Counted from the first letter of the stretch, positions 33,281 to 41,891 are shown. The stretch is DNA of 56,710 nt from Oleiphilus sp. (GCA_006212045.1 PZPK01000029.1:1-56710); one strand, 5' to 3'. The notes: generated by a model not told the origin, from the sequence alone. Program-made: numbers and translations.

Positions 33281-33565
33281 ATGATGAATGTCGAAAAAGC
33301 AAAAAAAAGAATCGCAAAACAAATCAGGAAAGGCTCCAACGGCTATCCCATGCTTGAAATTGAATACTTCGGAAAAGATTCGAACCGTGCCACTGAGGTG
33401 ACGATTTCGCTCGCATTGGAAGAGGGTGCTGAACCGCAAGCGCAAAAGTTTGTGAGTGAAATGGACGTTCGGGAAGACGAAACTATTCAATCCACTATCG
33501 TGAAAATAATTGAACGGGTGGGGGCAAATACGGTGTCCGAAACCGAAGGGGTAACGCTTATTTAG
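33281..33565 (+). CDS. Small conserved-looking protein of unknown function
   Basis: A 94-residue protein (MMNVEKAKKRI onward), mostly hydrophilic, with alternating helix and strand character and no signal peptide. I recognise no family. The frame is open upstream to 33182 (MIGGSRG), but the first 33 codons look non-coding. ATG 33281 or 33284 is preceded by GGA at a plausible distance. It ends 36 bases before a strong hairpin shared with the convergent leuA gene. Confidence 0.55.
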   Translation: MMNVEKAKKRIAKQIRKGSNGYPMLEIEYFGKDSNRATEVTISLALEEGAEPQAQKFVSEMDVREDETIQSTIVKIIERVGANTVSETEGVTLI

Positions 33566-33601
33566 CGCGCACTGCGCCCCGCGGCAGTTGAGCTGGAATC
33601 A

Positions 33602-33623
33602 GAAGCGGGCCTTTGCCCGCTTC
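33602..33623. terminator. Hairpin between convergent genes (leuA side)
   Basis: GAAGCGGGC and GCCCGCTTC form a perfect nine-base stem with a four-base loop, CTTT. It lies between the small gene ending at 33565 and leuA ending at 33638. Neither side has a T-run, so it may act as a bidirectional 3'-end stabiliser or a Rho-independent-like pause. Confidence 0.6.
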
Positions 33624-33637
33624 CCGGTTGGATCGGT

Positions 33638-35332
33638 TCAGGCGACCGAGGGAGCGGCTTCCGTCCGGTTTGAAGCCTGGCTCTGCGCCTGGGCCAGACA
33701 GGAAAGAATTGCATTGAAGTTCGCACTAAGTACATCACCGTCTTTCGCAATGCCGCAATAACGTACTCCATCCACTTTTACCTGAACATAGGCCACGGCG
33801 CTGGCATCACTGCCCTCGGCGAGCGCATGCTGATCATAGTGTGTAATCTCGATTGTTTTGCCCACATGTTCAGCGAGCGCGCGACAGAACGCCGCGAGCG
33901 TTCCTTCTCCGGAGCCCCGGATCTCGAAGTCTTCCGGTCCTGTCTGAATGCGGGCGGTGATGTGCTCATGTCCGGCATTTTTGTCGAGGTGATAGCTATT
34001 CAGCCGCAGGCCTCCATCACGTGACATGAAAGTCTCGTTAATCAGACGCCATATTTCCTGGCTGCTCACCTCAGATTTGGTCGATTCAGCATGTTCCTGC
34101 ACCATTCGGCTGGCCTCTATCTGTAACCAGCGCGGCAGCTGAAGGCCGTAATCCTGCTCAAGGATGTAGGCGACGCCGCCTTTTCCGGACTGGCTATTCA
34201 CACGAATCACGGATTGGTAATCACGGCCCAGATCTTTCGGGTCGATCGGCAGATAGGCGACATCCCAGATGGCACCGTCCTGCTGTTGTGACAGGCATTT
34301 TCGAATGGCATCCTGGTGACTGCCGGAAAAAGCCGTGTAGACCAGCTCGCCCAGCCAGGGGTGCCGGGGGTGGGTCTGAATCTGGGTGCATTCGCTGACG
34401 ATCCGAACAATTTCATCGGCATTGGACAGATCCAGCTGCGGATCAATGCCCTGACTGTATAGGTTCATCGCCAGAGTGACATTGTCCATATTACCCGTGC
34501 GCTCACCATTGCCCATCAGGGTGCCTTCGATTCTGTCAGCACCTGCCATCAGCCCCAATTCGGCCGCCGCAATGGCGCAGCCGCGATCATTGTGCGTGTG
34601 CAGGGAAACAATAATGGCGTCGCGGCGATTCACCTGATCACAAAAGGTTTCTACCTGATCTGCGAAGACATTGGGGCCCGCACATTCAACAGTTGCCGGA
34701 AGATTGATAATGCATTTGTTGTCCTGATCAGGTTGCCAGACATCGATCACGGCATTGCAGACTTCAATCGCGAAATCCGTTTCGGTGCTTGAGAAACTCT
34801 CTGGTGAATACTGGAAACGAAACGCTGTTTCCGGATACCGGGCCGCTTCGGATTTTACCTTGAGCGCCCCCTTGCGCGCGATCTCGATAATCCCGCTTTT
34901 GTCCAGGCCAAACACTTTCTCTCGTTGGACAGGGGATGTCGAGTTGTAGACATGTACGATTGCACGCGGCGCGCCTTTGAGTGCTTCATAGCTGCGTTCG
35001 ATCAGTTCGTCCCGAGCCTGGACCAATACCTGAATAGTGACATCGTCCGGAATCTGGTTTTCTTCTATCAGCCATCGACAGAAATCAAAATCTTCCTGTG
35101 AAGCAGAGGGGAAACCGATTTCAATTTCTTTGAAGCCAAGCTTCACCAGTAGTGCCCACATGCGCTGTTTCTGATGCACACTCATTGGTTCTATCAGCGC
35201 CTGATTGCCATCGCGCAGGTCAACTGCGCACCAGATCGGAGCCTGCGTGATTTGCCCGGAAGGCCAACGACGATCCTGTTTTTTAATGGCGGGATGGGGG
35301 CGATACTTTTGGTGATTGAACTTGCTCATCAT
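33638..35332 (-). CDS. leuA: 2-isopropylmalate synthase
   Basis: A 564-residue enzyme joining acetyl-CoA and 2-ketoisovalerate, the first committed step to leucine. The TIM-barrel signature is VDLRDGNQAL, and the metal-binding HTH is in VSLHTHNDRG. The region GNGERTGNMDNV and the C-terminal regulatory domain (about 440-560, ending in the leucine-sensing fold) are present. This is the long LeuA form found in Pseudomonas. It is divergent from an Lrp/AsnC regulator, with about 350 bases between the starts. Its 5' leader of about 240 bases contains two hairpins and a start-stop codon pair. Confidence 0.95.
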   Translation of the reverse strand: MMSKFNHQKYRPHPAIKKQDRRWPSGQITQAPIWCAVDLRDGNQALIEPMSVHQKQRMWALLVKLGFKEIEIGFPSASQEDFDFCRWLIEENQIPDDVTIQVLVQARDELIERSYEALKGAPRAIVHVYNSTSPVQREKVFGLDKSGIIEIARKGALKVKSEAARYPETAFRFQYSPESFSSTETDFAIEVCNAVIDVWQPDQDNKCIINLPATVECAGPNVFADQVETFCDQVNRRDAIIVSLHTHNDRGCAIAAAELGLMAGADRIEGTLMGNGERTGNMDNVTLAMNLYSQGIDPQLDLSNADEIVRIVSECTQIQTHPRHPWLGELVYTAFSGSHQDAIRKCLSQQQDGAIWDVAYLPIDPKDLGRDYQSVIRVNSQSGKGGVAYILEQDYGLQLPRWLQIEASRMVQEHAESTKSEVSSQEIWRLINETFMSRDGGLRLNSYHLDKNAGHEHITARIQTGPEDFEIRGSGEGTLAAFCRALAEHVGKTIEITHYDQHALAEGSDASAVAYVQVKVDGVRYCGIAKDGDVLSANFNAILSCLAQAQSQASNRTEAAPSVA

Positions 35333-35371
35333 GTCATTCCATTCGGTGTTGCCGGGATTGCTTCAACGTTA

Positions 35372-35451
35372 CATCTCAACACCTCCCGAAGGAGGTTGTC
35401 ACGAGCCGGCTAACCTTGCTTCTTTGCCTTGTGGGCCTGAAAACGAAGCAA
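35372..35451 (-). promoter_or_regulatory. Structured leader of leuA with start-stop AUG-UAA
   Basis: On the leuA strand the leader has a seven-base stem (TTGCTTC at 35416-35422 on the plus strand with GAAGCAA at 35445-35451). Inside it is GCC-CACAA-GGC. Next comes CCTCC-TTCG-GGAGG, an extra-stable UUCG-type tetraloop hairpin whose GGAGG is also a ribosome-binding sequence. Seven bases after GGAGG stands ATGTAA, a start codon directly followed by a stop (35369-35374). A short frame GTGACAACCTCC also begins just before it. No Leu-rich leader peptide is visible. The function is an inference. Confidence 0.5.
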
Positions 35452-35578
35452 CCTTTTGAGTGGCTTCCCTGAAGATCAGCAGATTCCCCTGTCGTGAAAT
35501 GTTGCAGCTCGTGATAGAAACTAATTGTAGGTGATCGGCGGGGGAGAAAGATGGCAAATGTCGTCTTTAATTTGCAAA

Positions 35579-35608
35579 ATAATGGCGATAATGGTTAGCA
35601 TTAGTCAA
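35579..35608 (-). promoter_or_regulatory. Candidate leuA promoter in AT-rich Lrp region
   Basis: On the leuA strand, TTGACT (plus-strand 35603-35608) and CATTAT (35579-35584) are separated by 18 bases. The surrounding 35560-35640 is strongly AT-rich and contains the inverted repeat TTAGCAT (35595-35601) and ATGCTAA (35623-35629), as expected for an Lrp-type operator controlling both divergent genes. Judged by eye. Confidence 0.45.
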
Positions 35609-35683
35609 TTGATTAGCTATATATGCTAATAAAGTATTATTTGGCGTAAGTTGTCGCTAATTATGAGTCCTAAGGAGAGTGCA

Positions 35684-36151
35684 TTGGTTAAGCTGGACCG
35701 AACTGATTTTCGTATCCTGGAAGCTTTGCAGCATGATGGTAAGCTCAGTAATCTGGAATTGGCAGACAAAATTGGCCTGTCTCCTTCCCCTTGTGCCCGA
35801 AGAGTGAAGGCCCTGACCGAGGCTGGCGTGATTGGCAAAACCGTGACGCTGCTGGATGAAAAGGCCCTGGGGCTGAGCCTGACGGCGCTGATACATATCA
35901 GCATGGATCGCCACACACCGGAGCGTTTCGAGGTATTTGAGCAGGCCGTGGCGTCGTATCCGGAAGTTCTGGAGTGCATGCTGATCACGGGTTCTGAGGC
36001 GGATTACCTGTTAAAGGTCATCGTCAAGGACATGGAAGCCTATCAGCACTTCCTGCTGGGGCGTTTGACACGTGTTCCCGGTGTGACCGGCGTGCAGTCC
36101 AGCTTTGTTATGCGCAAGGTGGTGTATTCAACAGAGCTGCCTTTGAACTAG
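35684..36151 (+). CDS. Lrp/AsnC-family transcriptional regulator
   Basis: A 155-residue regulator. The N-terminal winged helix (LDRTDFRILEALQHDG, LSNLELADKIGLSPSPCARRVKAL) precedes a RAM ligand-binding domain (YPEVLECMLITGSEADYLLKVI). Such proteins sense amino acids and act locally or globally. The start is TTG at 35684 with AAGGAG six bases upstream, which gives the usual short N-terminus VKLDR; upstream TTG 35651 and ATG 35663 overlap that ribosome site. It is divergent from leuA, so regulation of leucine synthesis is the natural hypothesis. It is not necessarily the global Lrp. Confidence 0.92.
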   Translation: MVKLDRTDFRILEALQHDGKLSNLELADKIGLSPSPCARRVKALTEAGVIGKTVTLLDEKALGLSLTALIHISMDRHTPERFEVFEQAVASYPEVLECMLITGSEADYLLKVIVKDMEAYQHFLLGRLTRVPGVTGVQSSFVMRKVVYSTELPLN

Positions 36152-36200
36152 CAGGCACGCCCTTAGGCGTGCGTATCGGTGATGGAGTTTTGCCGAAAAG

Positions 36201-37076
36201 TTACAGGCTTGGCGCGAGGTGGAATAGACAACCGCTACCGGCGACGGTAATGGTGTACCGTGTGACGAGTTTGCCGCCTTCTCTCACTTCGAGGCGCTCA
36301 ATGACGCCTTTGTCGACGAGAAAGTCGAGCATCTGGCCACTCAAATCTTCAAATCTGGCTTTTGCCTTAATCTCGGCCTGGGTTGCCTGTCCTTTCAGTG
36401 CATAAAGCGCCTTCAGAACTGATGTTTCCCGTGCGGTAATGGTAGGCAATGGACCGCTGTAGACTGGAAACTGTTGATCCGGAAAGCGGCCACAGACACT
36501 CTTGTAGGATTCCTGCAGGTTCGCAATATCCTTGTCTTTGTCTCCGGTCAATTCAAACGCGTGAAATACCCCGGATTCCTTTTTTCTGAAATCGACTTTG
36601 GCAAGAAAAATCGGAAGCCCCGTTTCCTGAGCGACATGGTAAAAACCCGTTTTCCATTTTTTAACACCGCCACGGGTGCCTTCCGGTGTAAACAGAAAAA
36701 AGACACGCTCATGCTTGTGTCTTTCCACGAACTCCTTAATCATCGCTACCTGTCCCTGACCGCCTGCGTTCCTGTTGATCGGGATTCCGCCAGTCCAGAG
36801 GATGAAACGACCAACCAAAGGCAGTCTGCACCAGCTCTCCTTAATGGAAAAATAGATCTTAACATCGGAAAAAATCGCAGCACCGAGGGCGTAAACGATA
36901 TCCCAGTTGGATGTGTGCGGTGCGGCAATTGTAATGCCAGCACCTTCAGGAGGGTTTTCAATGGCTTTCCAGCCGCTCAGACGAAACCACAGTGAGTAGA
37001 CCAGCTTGAGTAGGTTTTTGAACAGGAAGCCATCGAAAATGGTTTTATCTCTGATGCGAATGGGTTTGTTTGACAT
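36201..37076 (-). CDS. 1-acyl-glycerol-3-phosphate acyltransferase-like protein with winged-helix-like C-terminus
   Basis: A 291-residue PlsC-superfamily protein. The catalytic APHTSNWD (the HxxxxD motif) and FTPEGTR lie in the first 150 residues. From about residue 215, SVLKALYALKGQATQAEIKA, LVDKGVIERL and GKLVTRYTIT read like a winged helix, a domain not normal for lysophosphatidate acyltransferases. The N-terminus has a short hydrophobic stretch only. It could acylate membrane lipids or other small acceptors. It stands on the opposite strand from lrp, 50 bases away and convergent. The acyl acceptor is unknown. Confidence 0.8.
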   Translation of the reverse strand: MSNKPIRIRDKTIFDGFLFKNLLKLVYSLWFRLSGWKAIENPPEGAGITIAAPHTSNWDIVYALGAAIFSDVKIYFSIKESWCRLPLVGRFILWTGGIPINRNAGGQGQVAMIKEFVERHKHERVFFLFTPEGTRGGVKKWKTGFYHVAQETGLPIFLAKVDFRKKESGVFHAFELTGDKDKDIANLQESYKSVCGRFPDQQFPVYSGPLPTITARETSVLKALYALKGQATQAEIKAKARFEDLSGQMLDFLVDKGVIERLEVREGGKLVTRYTITVAGSGCLFHLAPSL

Positions 37077-37269
37077 GGGGGGTACAGCTCTGAAAATGAT
37101 ACGGCGGACACTAACCGTTCAAGCATAGCATAAATCTGGAAACGGGCTGGATTTATTCTGTCGTTAAACAGTCTTTCTCTGTAGTGTTTGCGTATCTCGG
37201 GCCATACAGGTGCTAGACTTCAGAAGAGCACTAAAAATTGAATCAATCACACCCCCGGGACAAGACTCT

Positions 37270-38100
37270 ATGACATTATTTTTGCGGCGCCTGTGCGTCC
37301 TGAGCATTATCAGTTTGCTTTCTGTATCAGCGGCTCATTCCCGGCAGCTGGACCTTGCCGAGCAATATTTCGAAAAGTCGGGTATGGGGCTGATGTTGGA
37401 TGCGCTGTCGGATTCCATTGCGTCACGCTTGAACTTAAAGCGGCTTGCAGAATCCAACATTGCCCTGCATGCCAAAGCCGGAGATCTGGTCCATGAAGCA
37501 GTGGTTGAGATGGATGGCCGACGTTTGGCCTTGGATTATTTGCGCTCGGAAGTCGATCAGGTCAAGCTGGCCGAGACCTATGCCTTTCTGTCATCGCCTT
37601 TGGGAGAAAAAATAACCCGCGCGGAAGCCGAAGCGAGTTCACCCGAGGCGCAGCTCGCCATGCAGGAGTTTCGATTGGCCTTGGCCTCCAACCCGGCACC
37701 AGCCGAACGTGAACAACTGATCCGGTCTCTGGTCAAAGAGGCGCACATGGTTGAATCCATGATGCAGTTGCTGGAGCGCTTGTATTTAATGGTGTCGGAG
37801 ATTGCCGAGAAAACGGCAGACGCGGAGCGCGCATTACCATTTGGTGAAATGCTCGGGAAAGAGTGGCGGGAGCTGAAACCGGCCCTGAGAATGCAATTTG
37901 AACAGTTGGTGATGCTCAGTGCGCATTTTAGTTACCGTGCTTTAAGTGATGACGAGATCAGGCAGTACGTAGACTTTTTGTCGGAGCCGCGAGGGCGGGT
38001 CTACTGGGAGTCCAGCATGCATGTTGTCGACCGTTATCTGAATTTGTTTTTGATGGACTATACCGTGCTGTTGAATAAGGCTGCACGACATGCGTCCTGA
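37270..38100 (+). CDS. Secreted DUF2059-like protein
   Basis: A 276-residue protein with a signal peptide (MTLFLRRLCVLSII through SAAHS). Two segments echo each other: YAFLSSPLGEKITRAEA and YVDFLSEPRGRVYWE, the pattern of DUF2059 (FYxTPxGK-type). The protein therefore looks like two tandem copies. It is mostly helical and predicted periplasmic. I start at ATG 37270 rather than 37210 because the signal peptide begins there. The role is unknown. The DUF2156 gene follows 17 bases after the stop on the same strand. Confidence 0.65.
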   Translation: MTLFLRRLCVLSIISLLSVSAAHSRQLDLAEQYFEKSGMGLMLDALSDSIASRLNLKRLAESNIALHAKAGDLVHEAVVEMDGRRLALDYLRSEVDQVKLAETYAFLSSPLGEKITRAEAEASSPEAQLAMQEFRLALASNPAPAEREQLIRSLVKEAHMVESMMQLLERLYLMVSEIAEKTADAERALPFGEMLGKEWRELKPALRMQFEQLVMLSAHFSYRALSDDEIRQYVDFLSEPRGRVYWESSMHVVDRYLNLFLMDYTVLLNKAARHAS

Positions 38101-38117
38101 TCTGAACCGCAGGACCA

Positions 38118-39179
38118 GTGTGTGAGTTTAAAATGGGTGTTTGGCAAACAGAAATGACGGCTTTACAGCAGGCAATCGACTTCCCTTGGGTGGGTGACCC
38201 TGAATTTCGTCAGGAGTTTTTCAATCATAGTCGGCAGTCGAGTGCCTATTTTGTGTTTCAGGAAGGCGTAGAGTGCTTTCAGGGACGGCACGGAAGAGTG
38301 CATTTTGCAAGGCAGTCGACACCTTTTGGTCCGATCAATTTTGTGATGACGGATCCGCTTTGTGCTGCTCAGGATATGGCGGAGTTACTGGAGGAGTTCG
38401 ACCGGGCACAATCCTGTCCGAATATTTACGTTGCCGTCACCCAGGTCGTTGCTGACGCCGTGGCCAAGAGAGGGTATAGCGTGAATCAGGTCGGGGTGGA
38501 AAACAGCTTCCGACTGGATACTTTCAGTTTGCGCGGAAAAAAGAAGAAGCAGCTAAGGCACGCCTCCCATTTTGGCGAAAGAACAGGGTGTGTCGTCAGG
38601 GAGCTTCCCTGGTCTGATGTGGACGCACAGCAGGTCGAGAATATTTCGTTGGACTGGATACACAGCAAGGTGATCAGCAACCGCGAGATTCGTTACTCCA
38701 CGCGGCCCGCAGTGTTCGGTGATGAATGGCTGGTGCGCAAGTTTTATTGCATGCACGAGGGCCGGGTCGTCGCCTATGTGTTTTTTGATCCTTACTTTGA
38801 GAGCGGCAAGCTAAAGGGGTATTGCGCCAACATCTTACGTGGACGACAGGAAAAGTGCTGGAATGGCGCGCTGGATTTTACGGTTTTGGAAGCGGTCCAT
38901 AAATTTCGTGAAGAAGGTGTGCCGAGGGTTTCGCTGGGTGTTTCACCGTTCCACAATATCCAGCCTGTCACCCATGAAAAGAAAATTGTTCGATGGATAA
39001 GCCAATGGTTTTACGAGCATGGCAATCGCTTTTATGCGTTCAAGAATCTGGCGTATCATAAAACCCGCTATCGTGCTGACGAAACACCGTGGTTCCTGTG
39101 CATGAAAGATGTCAGTTTGCTGCGCGCCTACTGGGGCTTGTTGTTCGGTCTGAAGGCACTTGGGAAACAGGAACTGTAG
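38118..39179 (+). CDS. DUF2156 / MprF-type synthase C-terminal-domain protein
   Basis: A 353-residue soluble protein resembling the cytosolic aminoacyl-transferase domain of MprF/LpiA lipid-modifying enzymes (tandem GNAT-like folds: FRLDTFSLRGKKKKQLRHA, VAYVFFDPYFESGKLKGY, RVSLGVSPFHNI). It lacks the flippase membrane part. Such stand-alone forms transfer amino acids from tRNA to lipids, or act on unknown acceptors. The start is uncertain between GTG 38118, with AGGA close upstream, and ATG 38133. It follows the DUF2059-like secreted gene closely on the same strand. Confidence 0.75.
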   Translation: MCEFKMGVWQTEMTALQQAIDFPWVGDPEFRQEFFNHSRQSSAYFVFQEGVECFQGRHGRVHFARQSTPFGPINFVMTDPLCAAQDMAELLEEFDRAQSCPNIYVAVTQVVADAVAKRGYSVNQVGVENSFRLDTFSLRGKKKKQLRHASHFGERTGCVVRELPWSDVDAQQVENISLDWIHSKVISNREIRYSTRPAVFGDEWLVRKFYCMHEGRVVAYVFFDPYFESGKLKGYCANILRGRQEKCWNGALDFTVLEAVHKFREEGVPRVSLGVSPFHNIQPVTHEKKIVRWISQWFYEHGNRFYAFKNLAYHKTRYRADETPWFLCMKDVSLLRAYWGLLFGLKALGKQEL

Positions 39180-39200
39180 ACTCTCTATCATCCATGATCT

Positions 39201-39518
39201 TTATGACGCAGAGTCATGCCATTCATCGTGTAGCGACAGAGTTGTCACTTCTGAAACAGATCTGGAGAAGTACTGCTCTTTCACCCGCAAGTAACGCGGA
39301 TCGTTGAAGAACTCATCCATCGTTGCCAGATTCGGAAAGGTTATCGTGAATACACGATTGATGTTGTTCGAGCCCTTGGACTTCAGCACTTTGGAAACTT
39401 CAAAGTCGTATCCGAATGCGCCACCATATTCCTCCAGTAATGGAAGCATTGCCTGGCGATATTGCTTGTAACCTTCAGTATCGCTTACGTAGAGACCCAT
39501 CAATCTTTCCAATGCCAT
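39201..39518 (-). CDS. DUF1330-like small protein
   Basis: A 105-residue protein of the dimeric alpha/beta-barrel type. YKQYRQAMLPLLEEYGG, VFTITFPNLATMDEFFNDPRY and the spacing match DUF1330 as I remember it. Related proteins are small oxygenase- or isomerase-like folds of unknown function. AAGGA lies eight bases upstream of the ATG. The TetR gene's stop lies 45 bases upstream on the same strand, so co-transcription with the regulator is likely. Confidence 0.65.
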   Translation of the reverse strand: MALERLMGLYVSDTEGYKQYRQAMLPLLEEYGGAFGYDFEVSKVLKSKGSNNINRVFTITFPNLATMDEFFNDPRYLRVKEQYFSRSVSEVTTLSLHDEWHDSAS

Positions 39519-39563
39519 TGTTCGTTCCTTCTTCGCTGTTTGCCCGTTTCCTTGCGTGAATAC

Positions 39564-40139
39564 TTACCAATTTTCTATCTGAAGCATAAAGAAGTGCAAG
39601 TTGTTCTGCATCAGGATCGGCCCCAGATTTTTCCGCGTATTGAGCAGGGCCTGAATGGTCATTAAGGTAAAATTGACGCAGTCGACCGGACTGGCGCTCA
39701 GATCCTTTTGCTGGCTGGCCACTTCAAAGTTCTGTCGTAGAAGCTGTCGCAATTGTTGAGCGAGTCCGATTGCGAGTTTTTTGCTACTTGCAGGCATTGA
39801 GGGCCCCGCCAGGAGCGTGTTGTTGATCATGCAACCGCCCGGGTTTGCCGTTGCCCCGATTTTGTGGCCAAAATGCTTCAGGTAAGCAAGCACAGATGTC
39901 TTGCCCTGCAGGTGGGATAGCGGATCCAGTAGAGGCAGGTAGAGTTGCTCGCCGTATCGTTCGAGTGCCTGGTAATGAAGTTGTTCTTTGTTTCCAAATT
40001 GCTTGTAAAGGCTGAACCTATTGAGCTTCAATTGTTCTGTCAGAAAACTCACGCTGAGATCGGCATAGCCATGGCGCCAGAACAACTGCATTGCTTCATC
40101 AAGTTTTTGTTCCGGATCGAAAGAGAGTGGTCTTGCCAT
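39564..40139 (-). CDS. TetR-family transcriptional regulator
   Basis: A 191-residue repressor-type protein. The N-terminal helix-turn-helix (LDEAMQLFWRHGYADLSVSFL, LNRFSLYKQFGNKEQL) is typical of the group that includes AcrR and NemR. The C-terminal ligand domain contains NPGGCMINNT. It is divergent from the GST gene and upstream of the DUF1330-like gene. A partial palindrome at 40252-40278 is a candidate operator. It probably responds to an electrophilic or toxic compound, by analogy with similar TetR-GST pairs. Confidence 0.9.
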   Translation of the reverse strand: MARPLSFDPEQKLDEAMQLFWRHGYADLSVSFLTEQLKLNRFSLYKQFGNKEQLHYQALERYGEQLYLPLLDPLSHLQGKTSVLAYLKHFGHKIGATANPGGCMINNTLLAGPSMPASSKKLAIGLAQQLRQLLRQNFEVASQQKDLSASPVDCVNFTLMTIQALLNTRKNLGPILMQNNLHFFMLQIENW

Positions 40140-40251
40140 GTGGCCTCATTAGATTCGTTGAACTGCAGGCCTGACGGCCGTTTCTGCCAGGTGTTGATCG
40201 GGTCATCTATAGCCTTGAAACAATCTTTCTCACGGGTATTGTTGACCAGTT

Positions 40252-40278
40252 GTTCTGCTAATACTAGCATAACAGAAC
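40252..40278. promoter_or_regulatory. Partial palindrome between TetR and GST genes
   Basis: GTTCTGCTA (40252-40260) and TAACAGAAC (40270-40278) are imperfect inverted repeats: six perfect outer pairs and two more inside. The site lies about 50 bases before the GST start and about 115 bases from the TetR start. This is a candidate operator for the TetR protein. Confidence 0.45.
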
Positions 40279-40327
40279 GAAAGTTTAGATATTAAGTCAG
40301 GTGGATGTAAATTTACGGGATTGCCAA

Positions 40328-40942
40328 ATGAAAATATACGAGGAAAGAATTGCACCAAATGCACGCCGGGTCAGAATGTTCATGGCCGAAAAGGGTTGTC
40401 TGGATGATGTTGAGTGGGTGCAGCTGGACCTGAAGTCAGGAGAGAATATAACACCCGAATTCAAGCGTAAAAACCCGCTGGCCAAAGTCCCGGTGCTGGA
40501 ACTGGATGATGGTACCTGCGTGTCTGAATCTGTCGCTATTTGCCGTTATTTTGAGGCCTTGCATCCCGAAAGCAGTTTAATGGGCGAAGAGCCGCTTGAG
40601 CAGGCTCAAATAGAAATGTGGCAGCGCCGCTGTGAAATCTACTTTATGAATCTGGTCGGGATGGGGTTTCAGCATACTTCCGGGTATTTTGCTGACCGGA
40701 TGACGCCGGTTAAGGAGTGGGGGGAAATCTGCGTCAAGAGTGCAGCCAAGTTCCTGAAACTGCTGGAAGCCCGTTTGGCCGAGTCGGAATTTGTTGCCGG
40801 AGAGAAGTTCTCTATTGCCGATATTACAGCGCTTGTGACAATCGATTTTGCCAAGGTGATTCGCTTAAGACTGGATGACTCCATGCCCAATATCAATCGC
40901 TGGTATGCGCAAATGAATGAGCGGCCAAGTGCGCAAGCTTAA
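40328..40942 (+). CDS. Glutathione S-transferase family protein
   Basis: A 204-residue canonical GST. The N-terminal thioredoxin fold (IAPNARRVRMF, NPLAKVPVLELDDG, SESVAICRYF) contains the cis-Pro and the ES glutathione contacts. The C-terminal helical domain ends with the FSIADITALVTIDFAK N-capping motif. The likely activity is glutathione conjugation of electrophiles. I use ATG 40328 (MKIYEERI) rather than an upstream GTG frame. It is divergent from the TetR gene and probably repressed by it. Confidence 0.9.
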   Translation: MKIYEERIAPNARRVRMFMAEKGCLDDVEWVQLDLKSGENITPEFKRKNPLAKVPVLELDDGTCVSESVAICRYFEALHPESSLMGEEPLEQAQIEMWQRRCEIYFMNLVGMGFQHTSGYFADRMTPVKEWGEICVKSAAKFLKLLEARLAESEFVAGEKFSIADITALVTIDFAKVIRLRLDDSMPNINRWYAQMNERPSAQA

Positions 40943-41035
40943 CTGAAGGCAGGATAGGGGCTGACACAGCTCTTACACGAAATGCCATAAGCAACAGGAT
41001 ATAAGGGTAATACGACTTGCGCAGTGCAGCCACGC

Positions 41036-41872
41036 TTAGTCGTAAACCGTCGGGATGGCCTGTCGCTTGTGCTGTGTTATGCGGTATTGGTGAATCAGTT
41101 TTTCCTCGACCCAGGTCTCAACCGGCTTGCCTTCCAGAAAATCGTCAATCTGATCATAACTGACACCCAATGCATGTTCATCTTCCTTGCCCGGATCATG
41201 ACATTCCAGATCAGCGGTAGGTGCCTTGGTAATAATCTTTTCCGGAGCGCCGAGTGTTTTTGCCACCAGCCTGACCTGCCGTTTGTTCAAGCCGAAGAGT
41301 GGAATCAGGTCAACAGCACCATCACCGTACTTGGTATAGAACCCGGTGATGTTTTCTGCCGAATGGTCCGTTCCGAGTACCAGCCCGCCAGTGAGGCCGG
41401 CGACATAATACTGCGCGACCATTCGCTGCCGTGCCTTGGTGTTGCCTTTCGCAAAATCCGCTTCGTAACTCTGTTCTTCAATGCTTTGTATCGCGTTCAC
41501 CGCGCCGTATACCTGTTCGTGTAACGCATCCGTGGCAGGCTTGATATTCACCGTCAGGCGCTCGCTGGGCAGAATGAAGTCAAGCGAAAGCTGTGCATCG
41601 GCTTCGTCTTGCTGGTCACCATATGGAAGACGCATGGCGATAAATCTGTAGCGATTATCTCTGTCATTGTCATTGAGTTCGTTAACAGCGAGTTGCGCGA
41701 GGCGTCCACAAGTGCAGGAATCAATCCCGCCACTAATGCCAAGCACAAGCGTTTTCTGGCCGGAAGCAAGTAAGGTGTTTTTGATGAAGGCCACCCGGCG
41801 TTTAATCTCAAAGTGCGGATCAATCTCTTCCAGTACCCGCATTTCCTTAAGAATCGATTGCTTACTCGTCAT
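41036..41872 (-). CDS. nadE: Ammonia-dependent NAD+ synthetase
   Basis: A 278-residue ATP-pyrophosphatase-fold enzyme that amidates nicotinic acid adenine dinucleotide to NAD+. The PP-loop is SGGIDS, followed by [18 protein letters not shown] and [17 protein letters not shown], which match E. coli NadE. There is no glutaminase domain, so ammonia is the donor. I prefer ATG 41872 because the GAGG ribosome site abuts the upstream ATG 41881 without spacing. It lies 19 bases after the bamD stop on the same strand. Confidence 0.95.
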   Translation of the reverse strand: MTSKQSILKEMRVLEEIDPHFEIKRRVAFIKNTLLASGQKTLVLGISGGIDSCTCGRLAQLAVNELNDNDRDNRYRFIAMRLPYGDQQDEADAQLSLDFILPSERLTVNIKPATDALHEQVYGAVNAIQSIEEQSYEADFAKGNTKARQRMVAQYYVAGLTGGLVLGTDHSAENITGFYTKYGDGAVDLIPLFGLNKRQVRLVAKTLGAPEKIITKAPTADLECHDPGKEDEHALGVSYDQIDDFLEGKPVETWVEEKLIHQYRITQHKRQAIPTVYD

Positions 41873-41891
41873 CGCGCTCATCCTCTTTGAT

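Noticed and set aside
40301-40327. Nine-residue extension of the GST (GTG start)
   Set aside because: It adds non-conserved residues upstream of the family start at MKIYEERI.
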